Origin: Oceanobacillus timonensis
Lineage (GTDB): Bacteria > Bacillota > Bacilli > Bacillales > Amphibacillaceae
DNA: 64,000 bases
Assembly: GCF_900166635.1 (NCBI RefSeq)
Contig: NZ_LT800497.1
Coordinates: forward strand, 2,136,378-2,200,377
Direction: 5' to 3'
The position numbers and the translations under genes were made by a program. The notes beneath the pieces were generated by a model. That model saw only the letters and a list, made by a program, of their open reading frames with translations, was not told where the DNA came from and made no database searches. Shown piece by piece: positions 50,931 to 60,923 of this stretch. Position 1 is the stretch's first letter, and each line of letters begins with the position of its first letter.

Positions 50931-51422
50931 TTGGATTGGAATCAACTATTTGAAATGCAAAAGCAATTGGATACATACATTGAAAATAATCATGATTTGT
51001 CAGAAGTAAACCTATTTCAGGAAAAGCATTTAGCTTTGTTGGTAGAGCTTGGAGAACTTGCAAATGAAACGAGGTGTTTTAAATTTTGGAGTACCAAACC
51101 AAGGAATAGCCAGCAAGTTATTTTGGAAGAATATGTAGACGTCCTGCATTTCTTAATGTCTATCGGGATAGAAAAAGGTTACATGTATCACAGAGAAGAA
51201 AAAGATGAGGTACAAGCGTCTTGCACAGAATCAGAATGCTTTTATCACGTATATGAAAAAGCCATTGCTTATCGGGAAAATCCAACAGATGGCAACTATC
51301 AGCAATTATTTAGCTGGAGTCTTTATTTAGGTAACCGCCTTGGATTTGCAGATAGAGATATTCGACAAGCCTATTGGGAGAAAAATCAAATTAATTATCA
51401 GCGTCAGGACCAAGGTTATTAA
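50931..51422 (+). CDS. Dimeric dUTP diphosphatase (all-alpha NTP pyrophosphatase)
   Basis: A 163-residue enzyme removing dUTP to keep uracil out of DNA. The all-alpha, MazG-like dUTPase signature is E-x-x-E ... E-x-x-[21 protein letters not shown] and [17 protein letters not shown] and W of KFWSTK contact the nucleotide. The TTG at 50931 is chosen because GGAGGCG lies eight bases upstream and [17 protein letters not shown] starts the family. It is followed by ysdC after 26 bases. Confidence 0.88.
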   Translation: MDWNQLFEMQKQLDTYIENNHDLSEVNLFQEKHLALLVELGELANETRCFKFWSTKPRNSQQVILEEYVDVLHFLMSIGIEKGYMYHREEKDEVQASCTESECFYHVYEKAIAYRENPTDGNYQQLFSWSLYLGNRLGFADRDIRQAYWEKNQINYQRQDQGY

Positions 51423-51448
51423 AAATTTTTAAAGGAGAGATATTGAAC

Positions 51449-52534
51449 ATGGAAAAATTAGATAATACCTTAACAATGCTCAAGGATTTAACAGATGCGA
51501 AAGGAATACCGGGAAATGAAAAAGAGGTACGAGATGTCTTTGAAAGCTATATCAAGCCTTACGCAGATGAATTGACAACGGATAATCTGGGAAGCTCGAT
51601 TGCTAAAAAAACAGGCGATGAAAATGGACCAAAGATTATGGTTGCCGGCCATTTGGATGAAATAGGTCTGATGTTGACACGTATTGATGAAAATGGCTTT
51701 CTTTATTTCCAGACTGCTGGCGGCTGGTGGAATCAGGTTATGCTCGCACAGTGTGTCACCATTATGGGGGCAAAAGGAGATGTGCCGGGTGTGATTGGTT
51801 CAAAACCCCCGCACGTACTTAGCCCGGAAGCAAGAAAAAAACCTTATGAAATAAAAGATATGTTTATAGACATTGGTGCGACAAGTAAAGAAGAGGCAGA
51901 ATCTTTTGGTGTGAAACCGGGTGATTCCATTGTCCCGTATTTTGAGTTTACTCCCTTAAAAAATGAAAAATTACTGATGGCCAAAGCATGGGACAATCGT
52001 ATCGGTTTAGCAATTGCTATCGATGTATTAAAAGCATTAAAAGGAGAGAAGCATCCGAACACAGTCTATGGTGTGGGAACGATTCAGGAAGAAGTCGGAT
52101 TGCGCGGAGCAAAAACATCTTCGCACCTGATTCAGCCGGATATCGGTTTTGGCGTGGATGTAGGAATCGCAGGTGATACACCAGGTATCGCGAAGCAGGA
52201 AGCAGACAGCAAGCTTGGAGACGGCCCGCAAATTGTACTATATGATGCTTCGATGGTCTCGCATAAAGGTCTCCGTGATCTAGTTGTGGACACAGCGGAA
52301 GAGAATGATATCCCCTATCAATTTACAACGATGGCAGGCGGTGGTACAGATTCTGGATCTATCCACCTGGCCGGCAACGGTGTACCATCTTTGTCCGTTA
52401 CGGTAGCAACCCGCTATATTCATTCTCATGCCGGAATTCTTCACCGTGATGACTATGAAAATGCCGTAAAATTATTGACAGCCGTAATAAAGAAAATGGA
52501 TCGTGAAACCGTAGATGCGTTAATCAAAGCTTAA
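51449..52534 (+). CDS. ysdC: M42-family aminopeptidase YsdC
   Basis: A 361-residue metal-dependent aminopeptidase forming large tetrahedral oligomers. Metal and catalytic motifs: [13 protein letters not shown] (His, Asp), [13 protein letters not shown] (bridging Asp), [12 protein letters not shown] (catalytic Glu pair), [12 protein letters not shown] and [14 protein letters not shown] (last His). Length equals B. subtilis YsdC. ATG 51449 follows AAAGGAGAG. A terminator follows. Confidence 0.93.
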   Translation: MEKLDNTLTMLKDLTDAKGIPGNEKEVRDVFESYIKPYADELTTDNLGSSIAKKTGDENGPKIMVAGHLDEIGLMLTRIDENGFLYFQTAGGWWNQVMLAQCVTIMGAKGDVPGVIGSKPPHVLSPEARKKPYEIKDMFIDIGATSKEEAESFGVKPGDSIVPYFEFTPLKNEKLLMAKAWDNRIGLAIAIDVLKALKGEKHPNTVYGVGTIQEEVGLRGAKTSSHLIQPDIGFGVDVGIAGDTPGIAKQEADSKLGDGPQIVLYDASMVSHKGLRDLVVDTAEENDIPYQFTTMAGGGTDSGSIHLAGNGVPSLSVTVATRYIHSHAGILHRDDYENAVKLLTAVIKKMDRETVDALIKA

Positions 52535-52542
52535 TATAGATG

Positions 52543-52587
52543 AAAAAACCGTGCCATGTAACATATAAAAAATGCACGGTTTTTTTC
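52543..52587 (+). terminator. Terminator of ysdC
   Basis: AAAAACCGTGC pairs with GCACGGTTTTT over a long loop and continues as T-run. Confidence 0.82.
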
Positions 52588-52605
52588 ATATCAAAGCATC
52601 TATTC

Positions 52606-52667
52606 TTGACAGATAACCAAAGCTATGATAAATTATATTTAATTAAAAATAATTGAATTAAATATAA
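52606..52667 (+). promoter_or_regulatory. Promoter and palindromic operator of the dioxygenase gene
   Basis: TTGACA (52606-52611) with TAAATT (52629-52634) 17 bases on gives a likely promoter. Overlapping its -10 is the palindrome TTATATTTAATT (52633-52644), 11 bases, AATTAAATATAA (52656-52667). The part 52635-52657 recurs upstream of the yceI-like gene. MarR-type repressors control related mhq genes in B. subtilis, so such a repressor is a candidate; the B. subtilis MhqR box is different. Confidence 0.6.
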
Positions 52668-52680
52668 GGGAGTTTTATAA

Positions 52681-53664
52681 ATGAATCCAATTCGTGGAAT
52701 GCACCACGTTACAGCTATTACAAGCAGCGCCGAAAAGAACTATGAATTTTTTACCTATGTACTTGGGATGCGTTTAGTTAAAAAAACCGTTAATCAAGAT
52801 GATATTCATACGTATCATTTATTCTTTGCAGATGATGAAGGAAATGCCGGAACAGATATGACCTTTTTTGATTTTCCGGGAATCCCGAAAGGTAAGCATG
52901 GAACAAACGAAATCTATAAAACATCTTTACGCGTGCCAAGTGATGAAGCACTGGAGTACTGGGTAAAACGCTTTGACCGCTTAGGTATCGCCCATACAGG
53001 AATAGAACAGCAATTTGATGTAAAAACTGTATCTTTCGCTGATTTTGATGATCAAAGGTATCAACTTGTTTCCGATGAAAATAACAATGGCAGAGTGGCA
53101 GGAACACCTTGGCAAAATGGTCCGATTCCATTAGAATATGGTATCACTGGACTTGGTCCTGTTGTTGTACGTGTCGCAGATTTTACTTTTTTCAAAGAAG
53201 TGCTGGAAAAAGTCTTTATGTACAATGAAATTTCGAATGACGGAGCTCTCCACCTATTTGAAATAGGTGAAGGAGGTAATGGCGCTCGAATCATCGTCGA
53301 GCATAATGAGGAATTACCACCTGCCAGACAGGGTTACGGTACCGTTCATCATGCGGCATTATGTGTAGATGAACGAGAAGATTTGGACGCTTGGCAGCAA
53401 AGAATAGAACAATTTGGTTTTCGAACTTCCGGGTTCGTTGAACGTTTCTATTTTGGTTCATTGTATACACCGGTTGCACCGCAAGTATTATTTGAAATTG
53501 CAACAGCTGGCCCAGGATTTATGGAAGATGAACCCTATGAAACAGTAGGAGAAAAATTAGCATTGCCACCATTCCTTGAGCCAAAGCGTGAACAGATTGA
53601 AAGTCAAGTAAGAGAAATTGACACAGTCCGCAGTAATAAAACAATAGAAAAAGAATATGAGTAA
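52681..53664 (+). CDS. Ring-cleaving dioxygenase/glyoxalase of the MhqO type
   Basis: A 327-residue vicinal oxygen chelate protein with two glyoxalase-like halves: GMHHVTAITSSAEKNYEFFT, VLGMRLVKKTVNQDDIHTYH and the second GTVHHAALCVDEREDLDAW. Metal ligands are expected at the two His and a late Glu (VLFEIATAGPGF). B. subtilis MhqA, MhqE and MhqO of this type respond to hydroquinones and detoxify them by ring cleavage. GGGAG precedes the ATG. It stands alone behind a palindromic operator. The true substrate is not known. Confidence 0.88.
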   Translation: MNPIRGMHHVTAITSSAEKNYEFFTYVLGMRLVKKTVNQDDIHTYHLFFADDEGNAGTDMTFFDFPGIPKGKHGTNEIYKTSLRVPSDEALEYWVKRFDRLGIAHTGIEQQFDVKTVSFADFDDQRYQLVSDENNNGRVAGTPWQNGPIPLEYGITGLGPVVVRVADFTFFKEVLEKVFMYNEISNDGALHLFEIGEGGNGARIIVEHNEELPPARQGYGTVHHAALCVDEREDLDAWQQRIEQFGFRTSGFVERFYFGSLYTPVAPQVLFEIATAGPGFMEDEPYETVGEKLALPPFLEPKREQIESQVREIDTVRSNKTIEKEYE

Positions 53665-53666
53665 CT

Positions 53667-53707
53667 AAAAAAGATTCGTTTATCGCTAATAGATAAACGA
53701 ATCTTTT
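53667..53707. terminator. Bidirectional terminator between dioxygenase and glycerate kinase
   Basis: AAAAGATTCGTTTATC pairs perfectly with GATAAACGAATCTTTT. Confidence 0.9.
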
Positions 53708-53715
53708 CATGTATG

Positions 53716-54867
53716 TTAAAAAGTGTGATTCCATTGAAGTACTTTGGCAATATTTGTTGCTAATCCTTCTAAGTAAGCAGGACCATTTTCTAAAGCGTCA
53801 TTAAGCGAACATGGAGATTGCATCATGCTAAAGGCTGCATCAATTCCGTGATCATATACTTTTTCATAGTTTTGTCCTAATGTTCCGCATACAGCAATCA
53901 CAGGAATATTACTTTGTTTGGCTGCTTTTGCAACGCCGACTGGTGTTTTACCAAAAATGGTTTGTCCGTCTATTTTTCCTTCGCCGGTAATAACAAGATT
54001 TGCTCCCGCAGCGCGTTTGTAGAAATTTGTTTCTTTCAAAACAATGTTAATCCCCGGCTCAAGCTTTGCGTTTAAAAAGGCTAGAAAAGCTGTACCAAGA
54101 CCGCCGGCAGCACCGGATCCGGGAATATCTTTCACCGATTGATGTGTGATTTTTTCTTGCACATCATGAAAATGACTTAACGCCTGGTCAAGTTGATGGA
54201 CCATTTCTTCATTTGCTCCTTTTTGCGGACCATAAATAGCACTGGCGCCATCTGCTCCTAAAAGGGGATTATCCACATCACAGGCGACAACGATTTCTAC
54301 ATGGTGCAATCTGGCATCCAAAAGAGAAGTGTCAATATGGCTGAGATGAATCAAATCTCCTCCGCCGCGCTGTAACTTCTCTCCATTCTGATGATAGAAA
54401 ACAGCACCCAGTGCTTCCAACATACCGGTACCTCCATCGTTGGTAGCGCTTCCTCCAATTCCGAGAATAATTTTGGAAACGCCATGTTCCAAGGCTGCTT
54501 TGATTAATTCTCCAGTTCCATAACTTGTTGCAAGCATCGGGTTTCTTTTGTGGGGCGGAACCAATTCCAAACCTGAAGCTGCTGCTGCTTCAATGATTGC
54601 AGTCGATTTATCTCCGGATATGGCATAAGCAGCTCTGACAGGTTCGCCCATCGGATCAGTAACCGTTTGATAATGAATTGTACCTAGGAGGGCGTCTGCT
54701 AATGATTGGGTTGTTCCTTCACCGCCATCTGCCATCGGGATAATCTCCAGTTGAGTATCATCCGGAAAAACATTTTGAAAACCTCTAGCTATTGCCTCTG
54801 CCGCTTGTTTAGCTGTCATGCTTTCTTTAAAAGAATCGGGTGCAATGATTATTTTTTTCTGTTGCAA
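53716..54867 (-). CDS. glxK: Glycerate kinase
   Basis: A 383-residue GlxK-type enzyme phosphorylating D-glycerate to feed glycolysis. Family motifs are IIIAPDSFKESMTAKQAAEA, PMADGGEGTTQSLADAL, ILGIGGSATNDGGTGMLEAL, DVDNPLLGADGASAIYGPQK, GSGAAGGLGTAFLAF and VITGEGKIDGQTIFGKTPVG. The TTG at 54867 (MQQKKIIIAPDSFK) is preferred: GGAG lies nine bases upstream and family members start just there. ATG 54882 would overlap that site. Confidence 0.92.
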   Translation of the reverse strand: MQQKKIIIAPDSFKESMTAKQAAEAIARGFQNVFPDDTQLEIIPMADGGEGTTQSLADALLGTIHYQTVTDPMGEPVRAAYAISGDKSTAIIEAAAASGLELVPPHKRNPMLATSYGTGELIKAALEHGVSKIILGIGGSATNDGGTGMLEALGAVFYHQNGEKLQRGGGDLIHLSHIDTSLLDARLHHVEIVVACDVDNPLLGADGASAIYGPQKGANEEMVHQLDQALSHFHDVQEKITHQSVKDIPGSGAAGGLGTAFLAFLNAKLEPGINIVLKETNFYKRAAGANLVITGEGKIDGQTIFGKTPVGVAKAAKQSNIPVIAVCGTLGQNYEKVYDHGIDAAFSMMQSPCSLNDALENGPAYLEGLATNIAKVLQWNHTF

Positions 54868-54904
54868 GAAAGTCAACTCCATTCTTTATTTCATGTAACT
54901 ACTA

Positions 54905-54948
54905 AAAATAGTAAGGAATCAAGTTTTTAATGGATTCCTTACTATTTA
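54905..54948. terminator. Terminator downstream of the lytic transglycosylase gene
   Basis: AAATAGTAAGGAATC pairs perfectly with GATTCCTTACTATTT; T-run on the minus strand, so it ends the leftward gene at 54989. Confidence 0.88.
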
Positions 54949-54988
54949 TTTCAGTTATACAATATCAACACATATACCTTATCTATCA

Positions 54989-55627
54989 TCAGGCATGGTA
55001 TGTATTCATTATTTTAGATACATAATCTGTTGTTTCTTGAAAAGGAGGAATGCCTTGATGTTTATCAACATTTCCGGGACCTGCGTTATAAGCTGCCAAA
55101 GCTAGTTCAGTATTTCCGTTATATTTGTTCAGCATCTGACTTAAGTACTTCGTGCCGCCTTCAATGTTTTGACGAGGATCGTAGGAATTCGTCACACCTA
55201 AACCTGCCGCTGTTTCCGGCATTAATTGCATTAAACCTTGCGCTCCAGCTTGACTGCCTGCATTAGGGTTGAAATTAGATTCCTGCTGAATAACAGCATT
55301 GATTAATCGTTCATTGACGTTGTATTTATTTGCCATTTCTTGAACGATATTTTGATAATTTCCTCCGTTTTCATGAGCAGCCTGATTTGCAGTAGCTGAT
55401 ACTGGTGCTTGCGTTTGCGCTGCTGGAGAGGAAGCAAAGGTGGGTTTTTGAATATTTGAGCCAAAATCCTGCGCCGTACGTTCTTCCGCCTCCTGAATTC
55501 TTTCTAATAACAGCTGTTGAAAAGACTTACTGCCAAAACCGGTGTTTTCCTCGGGAATCCCCCCTGAAGCAGGTGTCATAGATAACGTATCTAGGGGATT
55601 CGACTGCTGATTTGTATTGATTTCCAT
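54989..55627 (-). CDS. cwlQ: Lytic transglycosylase, CwlQ (YjbJ)-like
   Basis: A 212-residue peptidoglycan lytic transglycosylase. Residues 1 to about 95 form a disordered Gln/Ala/Thr-rich leader without a signal peptide. The SLT domain (about 100-210) has the catalytic Glu in [20 protein letters not shown], then [34 protein letters not shown] and [21 protein letters not shown]. subtilis CwlQ has the same SLT domain without a classic signal. Cleavage of glycan strands for growth or machine insertion is likely. Confidence 0.88.
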   Translation of the reverse strand: MEINTNQQSNPLDTLSMTPASGGIPEENTGFGSKSFQQLLLERIQEAEERTAQDFGSNIQKPTFASSPAAQTQAPVSATANQAAHENGGNYQNIVQEMANKYNVNERLINAVIQQESNFNPNAGSQAGAQGLMQLMPETAAGLGVTNSYDPRQNIEGGTKYLSQMLNKYNGNTELALAAYNAGPGNVDKHQGIPPFQETTDYVSKIMNTYHA

Positions 55628-55744
55628 TTATCTTCACCGTCCATCATAACTAAAAATAGGTTTATCGTCCTTGAATCCATCTGAAATAGCAATCTTTATT
55701 ACGAATTACTATTATTCTATCTGTTTTATATTCGTTAGGCAATA

Positions 55745-56422
55745 TTAGAAAGAAATAATTTTCATGTTTCTTTCCCGTAATAAATTCTCATAGAACGGGT
55801 CATTGCCTATACATATAACAGTGTCGCAGATACTTTGAATTTCCTCCATGTCATGCGAGGTATACATAATCATTTTATTGTCAACCTGAGCTTTTTGTTT
55901 CAGATAACTGGCGATTTCTTTTTTGGATCGTAAATCAATACCAACTGTCGGTTCATCCAGCAACAATAATTCCGGGTCGTGAATTAAACTGATAGCCAGG
56001 TTTAGTTTGCGTTTCATTCCACCGGAAAGTGTATGCACAGGTTCTTTCCATTTGAATAATTCCATGTCTTCGCAGAGTTGTTTTAATTCTTTTTTGGAAC
56101 GGTTTACCCAAGAAAGCTTTTCAAAGAAAACCATATTTTCTTTCACTGTCATGTCTTCCCATAAAGCAATATCCTGAGGAACAAACCCGACTAGCCTGCG
56201 AAGCTGTTTGCGATTTTTTTCATAAGTCCATTTTCCTAAACGTATGGTTCCTGTATTTGCCTTGGAAATCGTTGCTAATATATGCAGGAGAGAAGATTTT
56301 CCTGCGCCGTTTTCCCCGACCAGCCCAATAATCTCTCCAGCGTGAACTTGAAAAGATATATCTTCAAGTATTTTCTTTCTTCCAAATGATTTCGATACAT
56401 GATCAATTTCCAGCTGCATCAT
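55745..56422 (-). CDS. ABC transporter ATP-binding protein
   Basis: A 225-residue ATPase driving the two permeases encoded just upstream. Walker A GLVGENGAGKSSLLHI, Q-loop VGFVPQDIAL, signature LSGGMKRKLNLAISL, Walker B PELLLLDEPTVGID and H-loop MYTSHDME are complete. It resembles the ABC-2 (drug, bacteriocin or Na+ exporter) ATPases. Its start overlaps the permease gene by 20 bases and AAAGGAG is inside that gene. It is the last gene of a four-gene leftward operon. The substrate is unknown. Confidence 0.92.
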   Translation of the reverse strand: MMQLEIDHVSKSFGRKKILEDISFQVHAGEIIGLVGENGAGKSSLLHILATISKANTGTIRLGKWTYEKNRKQLRRLVGFVPQDIALWEDMTVKENMVFFEKLSWVNRSKKELKQLCEDMELFKWKEPVHTLSGGMKRKLNLAISLIHDPELLLLDEPTVGIDLRSKKEIASYLKQKAQVDNKMIMYTSHDMEEIQSICDTVICIGNDPFYENLLRERNMKIISF

Positions 56423-57548
56423 GAAAAACTCCTTTCACATACCAGATGATTAGACAAACTGGTGTAATGAACGTCCAGCCGCTCCATCCTTCTTCATAAA
56501 CAACCTGTCTTAAAGGGTTTAAGAAAGCAACCCAAGGATAGTTTTCGTAAATACCGTCCATCGGTAAAATAATTCCACTGATAATTGCAGTTACTAAAAC
56601 CATGAGAATCGCCGTGATATAGTAGGGCAGCTGTTTTTTAAAAGCTAACCCGATTAAGAAGACAAACATGCAAACCGTCAGCCGGAAACTGGCCAAATAA
56701 ACCAATTGCGATAGACTAAATGATTCATCATATAAAAGATAGAAGACTCCCCAAGCCAGCATATCCAATACAAATAAACCAAGAATGTATAGAAGCAGGT
56801 TAGAAAGTAAATACGTTTGAAACGAAAATCGATTAAATGTAAAACGGATGCGGGCGACGGCGTTTTTTTCTTTTATCAGCCAATCGAATAAAAAGAAGGT
56901 AGATAATAGCGTAAATAAGGACCATAACCCCCAAGGATTTTGGAATAATGAAAAGCCCGTGTCATCTTGAGCTTCTTCTCCAAGTAAATAGAAATCCGTG
57001 AAAATCAAATTCTCATTTTCTTCAATCGTATAAATGGTATTGATGATGTCATCGAATGCCGGTATAGAAGCGCGGTTTAACGTTTCTCCTAAATCCATAA
57101 TGGTATAGGCTGCCCGTGCTTTCCCGCTATCTTCCTGAACAAAGGAAGCAATCATTTCTACTGCCGGTGTATATCCCATTGATAATTCTGTCCGGTAACT
57201 TGTCACTAATTGATTGCGCTGACCTGCTTGAATGGCATCTGCATATCCTTCTTTAATCACAAAGGCACTGTCCAATTCATGAGTGGCGACCATCTGTCTC
57301 ATTTCGGTTTCATTGTCCATTTCAACCACACGAACAAAATCGGAAGAATCAAGCTTTTCCTTCAACTGCACAGCCATATCCGATTCTTCTTCTAACATAA
57401 TGCCAACAGGAATTGAACTCTGGTCTTGTACCAGCTCTGTTCCAGAAATAAGCAGCCATGTGAAGAGGATAGGGAAGACTGCCCAAAACAAGATGGAAAG
57501 CAGTTGTTTCTTCATATGCAGCCAGCGTGTTGTTATGATATCCATCAT
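56403..57548 (-). CDS. ABC-2-type permease, second subunit
   Basis: A 381-residue membrane protein. One N-terminal helix (LLSILFWAVFPILFTWLLIS) is followed by an extracellular domain of about 190 residues and then five to six helices, the ABC-2 layout of YhgE/DrrB-type exporters. It overlaps the upstream permease gene by four bases. Both permeases are built alike and probably form a heterodimer. GAAGGAG lies upstream of the ATG. Confidence 0.85.
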   Translation of the reverse strand: MMDIITTRWLHMKKQLLSILFWAVFPILFTWLLISGTELVQDQSSIPVGIMLEEESDMAVQLKEKLDSSDFVRVVEMDNETEMRQMVATHELDSAFVIKEGYADAIQAGQRNQLVTSYRTELSMGYTPAVEMIASFVQEDSGKARAAYTIMDLGETLNRASIPAFDDIINTIYTIEENENLIFTDFYLLGEEAQDDTGFSLFQNPWGLWSLFTLLSTFFLFDWLIKEKNAVARIRFTFNRFSFQTYLLSNLLLYILGLFVLDMLAWGVFYLLYDESFSLSQLVYLASFRLTVCMFVFLIGLAFKKQLPYYITAILMVLVTAIISGIILPMDGIYENYPWVAFLNPLRQVVYEEGWSGWTFITPVCLIIWYVKGVFHDAAGN

Positions 57549-58768
57549 AGGTTTCTCTTCTCCTTCCAGCTTAATATTCCCAGAAATACAAAGACAAGCG
57601 CACCAATGAGCAGAAGGCTGGAAGTATATTCTGCATAATGCCTTTGATTAAGGATGATTTCCTGCAGCCAATAAAGGCTGTTATAAGCGTAAGAATAGGG
57701 GAGATAATCCTGTATTCCTGCCGGCAGATAAAGCACTGGTATCATTGCTCCGCTGAATAATAAGATTATGGATATAAATAGGATTTGGCAAAGCAGTCTC
57801 AGTTTTAAAGAAGCAATAAGTGCTTCAAAAATAGCTAAAGAGACGACAAACCCAACTTGATACATCGCAATAAGCATCAGCGAGCGCATCCAATTTTCCG
57901 AATTGAGTTCTACTTGTAAGAAATAAAGCAATCCGAAAAAGGACAAACAGCCTAAAATAAGCGACAGCACAAGTGTCACGATGATTTTAGCAAGCATTTG
58001 TCTGAACAGGGTGGCCCCGTAAAGCCGGATGCGTCTGCTGATTAACGGCGGATTTTCTTTTGTGAAAAAATAATATAATGAAAACAGCCAAAGACTGCTG
58101 ATAATAAACCAGCCGCCCAAGCTGAAATAAGCGATAGGGGAGGTGCTTGCCTGATTGGACAAGGTTCTTTCCCTAATAACCTGATCCCTGCCAACCGTAT
58201 ACATCAGAAAATCCTGGAATTGTTCAAAAACAAAGTCATTTCTTTCTTCATCATCCATTTGAAATTGTCTGGCATATTCATTGATTGCCAGTATGTTCGC
58301 TTGAGAAGAACGAATATGGCGAATGACACTTTGTAATGTTTCGTTCATCATGTAACTTTCTAACTGCTGTTTTCTATTTCCAACAATAGGGACTTCCACA
58401 GAATGCCCCTGATATAAATCTTGGATAAAATGTTGCGGAAAAGCGATATATGTACTTAATTGGTTCTGTTCAATCTGTTCCACTGCTTCTTCCTCGGATA
58501 CTTGATTCACTTCTAAAAAATCGATAAAACCAGAGGATTGTTCTAATATTTGAACCATCATGTCTGTTTCTGTTGAATGATCTAAATCGACGAGCCCCAA
58601 TTGGATGGGTTCGTTTTCATCCTGGGCAAAAAAACTGACAACAATCACCATCATCAGTCCCGCTAAAGCAAGCGGAAATATGAAAAGAAGAGGAAGTGAA
58701 TACCACTTCCTCTTAAGTTGCCGTATATGATTTTTGATAAAAAGCCCAGTCTGCTTCATAAAAATCAT
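57545..58768 (-). CDS. ABC-2-type permease, first subunit
   Basis: A protein of about 407 residues with the same plan: one helix near residue 30 (PLLFIFPLALAGLMMVIVVS), a large outer domain with LVDLDHSTETDMMVQIL and FIDFLEVNQVSEEEAVEQIE, then about five helices. The last segments include FSGAMIPVLYLPAGIQDYLP, typical of ABC-2 exporters. The start is uncertain: ATG 58768 is used, but GTG 58780 or ATG 58759 are possible and no strong ribosome site discriminates. Confidence 0.82.
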   Translation of the reverse strand: MIFMKQTGLFIKNHIRQLKRKWYSLPLLFIFPLALAGLMMVIVVSFFAQDENEPIQLGLVDLDHSTETDMMVQILEQSSGFIDFLEVNQVSEEEAVEQIEQNQLSTYIAFPQHFIQDLYQGHSVEVPIVGNRKQQLESYMMNETLQSVIRHIRSSQANILAINEYARQFQMDDEERNDFVFEQFQDFLMYTVGRDQVIRERTLSNQASTSPIAYFSLGGWFIISSLWLFSLYYFFTKENPPLISRRIRLYGATLFRQMLAKIIVTLVLSLILGCLSFFGLLYFLQVELNSENWMRSLMLIAMYQVGFVVSLAIFEALIASLKLRLLCQILFISIILLFSGAMIPVLYLPAGIQDYLPYSYAYNSLYWLQEIILNQRHYAEYTSSLLLIGALVFVFLGILSWKEKRNL

Positions 58769-58816
58769 GACTATGCACACTCTTTTCTTTCTAACTCAAT
58801 CAATAAATGTTCAAAC

Positions 58817-60415
58817 TTACATTCCAAATTGCATTAACCATTGCTGGAACTGGCTGTTAAAGTCGCCTTGGAAATATTGTTGCAATTCTTCTGCTGACAT
58901 GGCACCAAGATCTACGACATTCGAAGTATCGATACCTTCTACAGCGTCGATAACAGCACCTTCAGAATTGACATCCATAGACACATTATCAACATATCCA
59001 GGGATACTGAATGCAATATTATTGTTTGAACTCATTTGATCACCATCATAGGTAGAATCACCGGTCCAGCCAAGATTAACGGTTTGGTTATCTGCTGTGA
59101 ATTCAAATTGACGGTCGAAATCACGAGCAGATCCGTCTAATGTTTCATCACCAGTGTAGGAAGCGTCGAATTGTACGGGAGTAAAGCCATCGTCAAATGC
59201 AAAAGTAAGATTTGCATTATCGGTAACAGATTCTCCAGTACCTTGGAAGTCCCCATTTAAGCCAATATTTGCTTCTACATTCTCATCACCCATTGTTAAT
59301 GTATGATCGAAATAAATTTGGTCATCATTCAATAATTGCCCGCCGGATAAACTGAATGCAATTGGTTCTTCGCCTTCAGGTGCCATGCTGGCAACCAATT
59401 CACGCTGGACAACTTTGTCATCAGATACCCAAAGTGTAGATTGTAGACCATCAGGGAACTGGAAGTTTTCCACTCCTTCGATACCTTGGTCGATAGCTGT
59501 ATCAAATTCTGCAAACATCGTATCAATCTGCTGCTGCATTACCTCAGGATCTTGCAGCGGAGTGCTGGCACTTCTTTCAAATTGATTTCTTAAAATTTCC
59601 TGAAATTCTTCATCTTCTTTCATTTTTTCTAAAACAGAAGTAATAACAGACTTCAATTCATCTTCAGAAAGGTTCATCGCTATTTTCTCAGCACTAATCG
59701 ATTCCCCATTTACTTCAACATCTTCATTTTCACTTTCAAAGGCATCATCAGGAAGTTCATCATAAACGAACATGATATATTCATCCTGGATGTATTCTTT
59801 TTCTTCGTCTGTTAATAACTGCCCGTTATTTTCAAATACCAGTTCTTCGATACCAAGTGACTCATTACCTGTAAACGTATAAGGATCAACTTCAGCTAAT
59901 ACACTGCCAATATCCTCATCAGAAATTTGAAGTACTTCTTCTAGGAAAGGGAGTTCTGCATACACATCAGATCCTTCCACATAACCTGCGATACCATCTA
60001 AGTTCATTCCTGCTACATTGACGGATAAGTCCATGTAAGCCTGTTTGTTTTCCATGTCCGTCTCTGAATTCATTGCCAGCTCTGCATTGGAAAGCATCGC
60101 TATCATTTGAGGGTCAACAAATTCTTCATTTTCAAGCCCCTCTAAATTTACACCCAATGTTGCATTTTGTGAAACAGGATTTTCCATAGATTGTTCATAC
60201 CAATCGAATTCACCTTCATATCTTGTTTCTGCAAAATGTTGAAGTTGTTCAATGGAATTTTTCTCAGCTTGGAAAAACGTTGCTTTGGGCGAAGATGCGG
60301 TCATAAAAAATGCAGCTGCACCTCCACCTGCAAGGACGATTACAGCAATAATAATTGCGATAATCCCCTTTGATAGACCTTTTTTCTTTGGTTGTTCATC
60401 ATTATTTTCCGCCAA
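58817..60415 (-). CDS. DUF6583-like membrane-anchored protein of the exporter operon
   Basis: A 532-residue protein: basic start (NNDEQPKKKGLSKG), one membrane helix (IIAIIIAVIVLAGGGAAAFF) and a long acidic extracytoplasmic part of repeated beta-strand blocks, ending QQYFQGDFNSQFQQWLMQFG. Similar proteins next to ABC-2 exporters are known in bacilli (DUF6583 as I recall); the function is unknown. TTG 60415 is chosen as start, seven bases after AAAGGAG; ATG 60421 would be only one base from it. It is the first gene of the operon, so it may bind the exported molecule. Confidence 0.78.
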   Translation of the reverse strand: MAENNDEQPKKKGLSKGIIAIIIAVIVLAGGGAAAFFMTASSPKATFFQAEKNSIEQLQHFAETRYEGEFDWYEQSMENPVSQNATLGVNLEGLENEEFVDPQMIAMLSNAELAMNSETDMENKQAYMDLSVNVAGMNLDGIAGYVEGSDVYAELPFLEEVLQISDEDIGSVLAEVDPYTFTGNESLGIEELVFENNGQLLTDEEKEYIQDEYIMFVYDELPDDAFESENEDVEVNGESISAEKIAMNLSEDELKSVITSVLEKMKEDEEFQEILRNQFERSASTPLQDPEVMQQQIDTMFAEFDTAIDQGIEGVENFQFPDGLQSTLWVSDDKVVQRELVASMAPEGEEPIAFSLSGGQLLNDDQIYFDHTLTMGDENVEANIGLNGDFQGTGESVTDNANLTFAFDDGFTPVQFDASYTGDETLDGSARDFDRQFEFTADNQTVNLGWTGDSTYDGDQMSSNNNIAFSIPGYVDNVSMDVNSEGAVIDAVEGIDTSNVVDLGAMSAEELQQYFQGDFNSQFQQWLMQFGM

Positions 60416-60850
60416 AGTCATGCTCCTTTCCAGAAATTAAATTTGCGCAATTTGCACATTTCAGAATGATTAATAAAAGCTTAGCATATGTAGTTTTGCC
60501 AGGCCGCTGTTTTGTTCACACTATACATTATATTCGTAAGCTGAGAATTAGAATCATAAATTTATAGCTTTGAAAAACAGCACCCATTCGTTATAACATT
60601 AATGAAACCCGTAGTCAAACCGTTTCAAAACTTACTTCCTACGGCTAAGCTCAATGGCCTATACCCTTTTTGACGGAAGTATAAACGAACAGCGGCAGAA
60701 TATTTGACAAAACTAGCTTTCTTTCATTCTACTATGTTATACGAAGCTGATTCATAAAAGGTTTCAACGTTTGCTAAATTTGTCGAATTTAAATAGGAAA
60801 CGGAATATTTTGCTTAGTATAGATGCTGCTTTTTTGAAGTATAGAGTATA
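60416..60850. other. About 430-bp noncoding region between exporter operon and sspI
   Basis: No gene is supported. It contains the promoter of the leftward operon (TACGAATATAATG-like -10 near 60530 on the minus strand) and an imperfect repeat TGAAAC...GTTTCA at about 60602-60627. Nothing else definite is seen. Confidence 0.35.
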
Positions 60851-60852
60851 AC

Positions 60853-60887
60853 AAAAAACATGCCGCTTTTTATCGCAGCATGTTTTT
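60853..60887 (-). terminator. Terminator of sspI
   Basis: AAAAACATGC pairs with GCATGTTTTT around a 14-base loop; T-run on both strands. Confidence 0.85.
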
Positions 60888-60923
60888 CATGATTCAAGCA
60901 TAAAAAGAATATCCGGGAGTCCA

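Noticed and set aside
60602..60627. TGAAAC...GTTTCA taken for a sigma-W promoter
   Set aside because: No CGTA at 16 or 17 bases from TGAAAC on either strand; left as an unexplained repeat.
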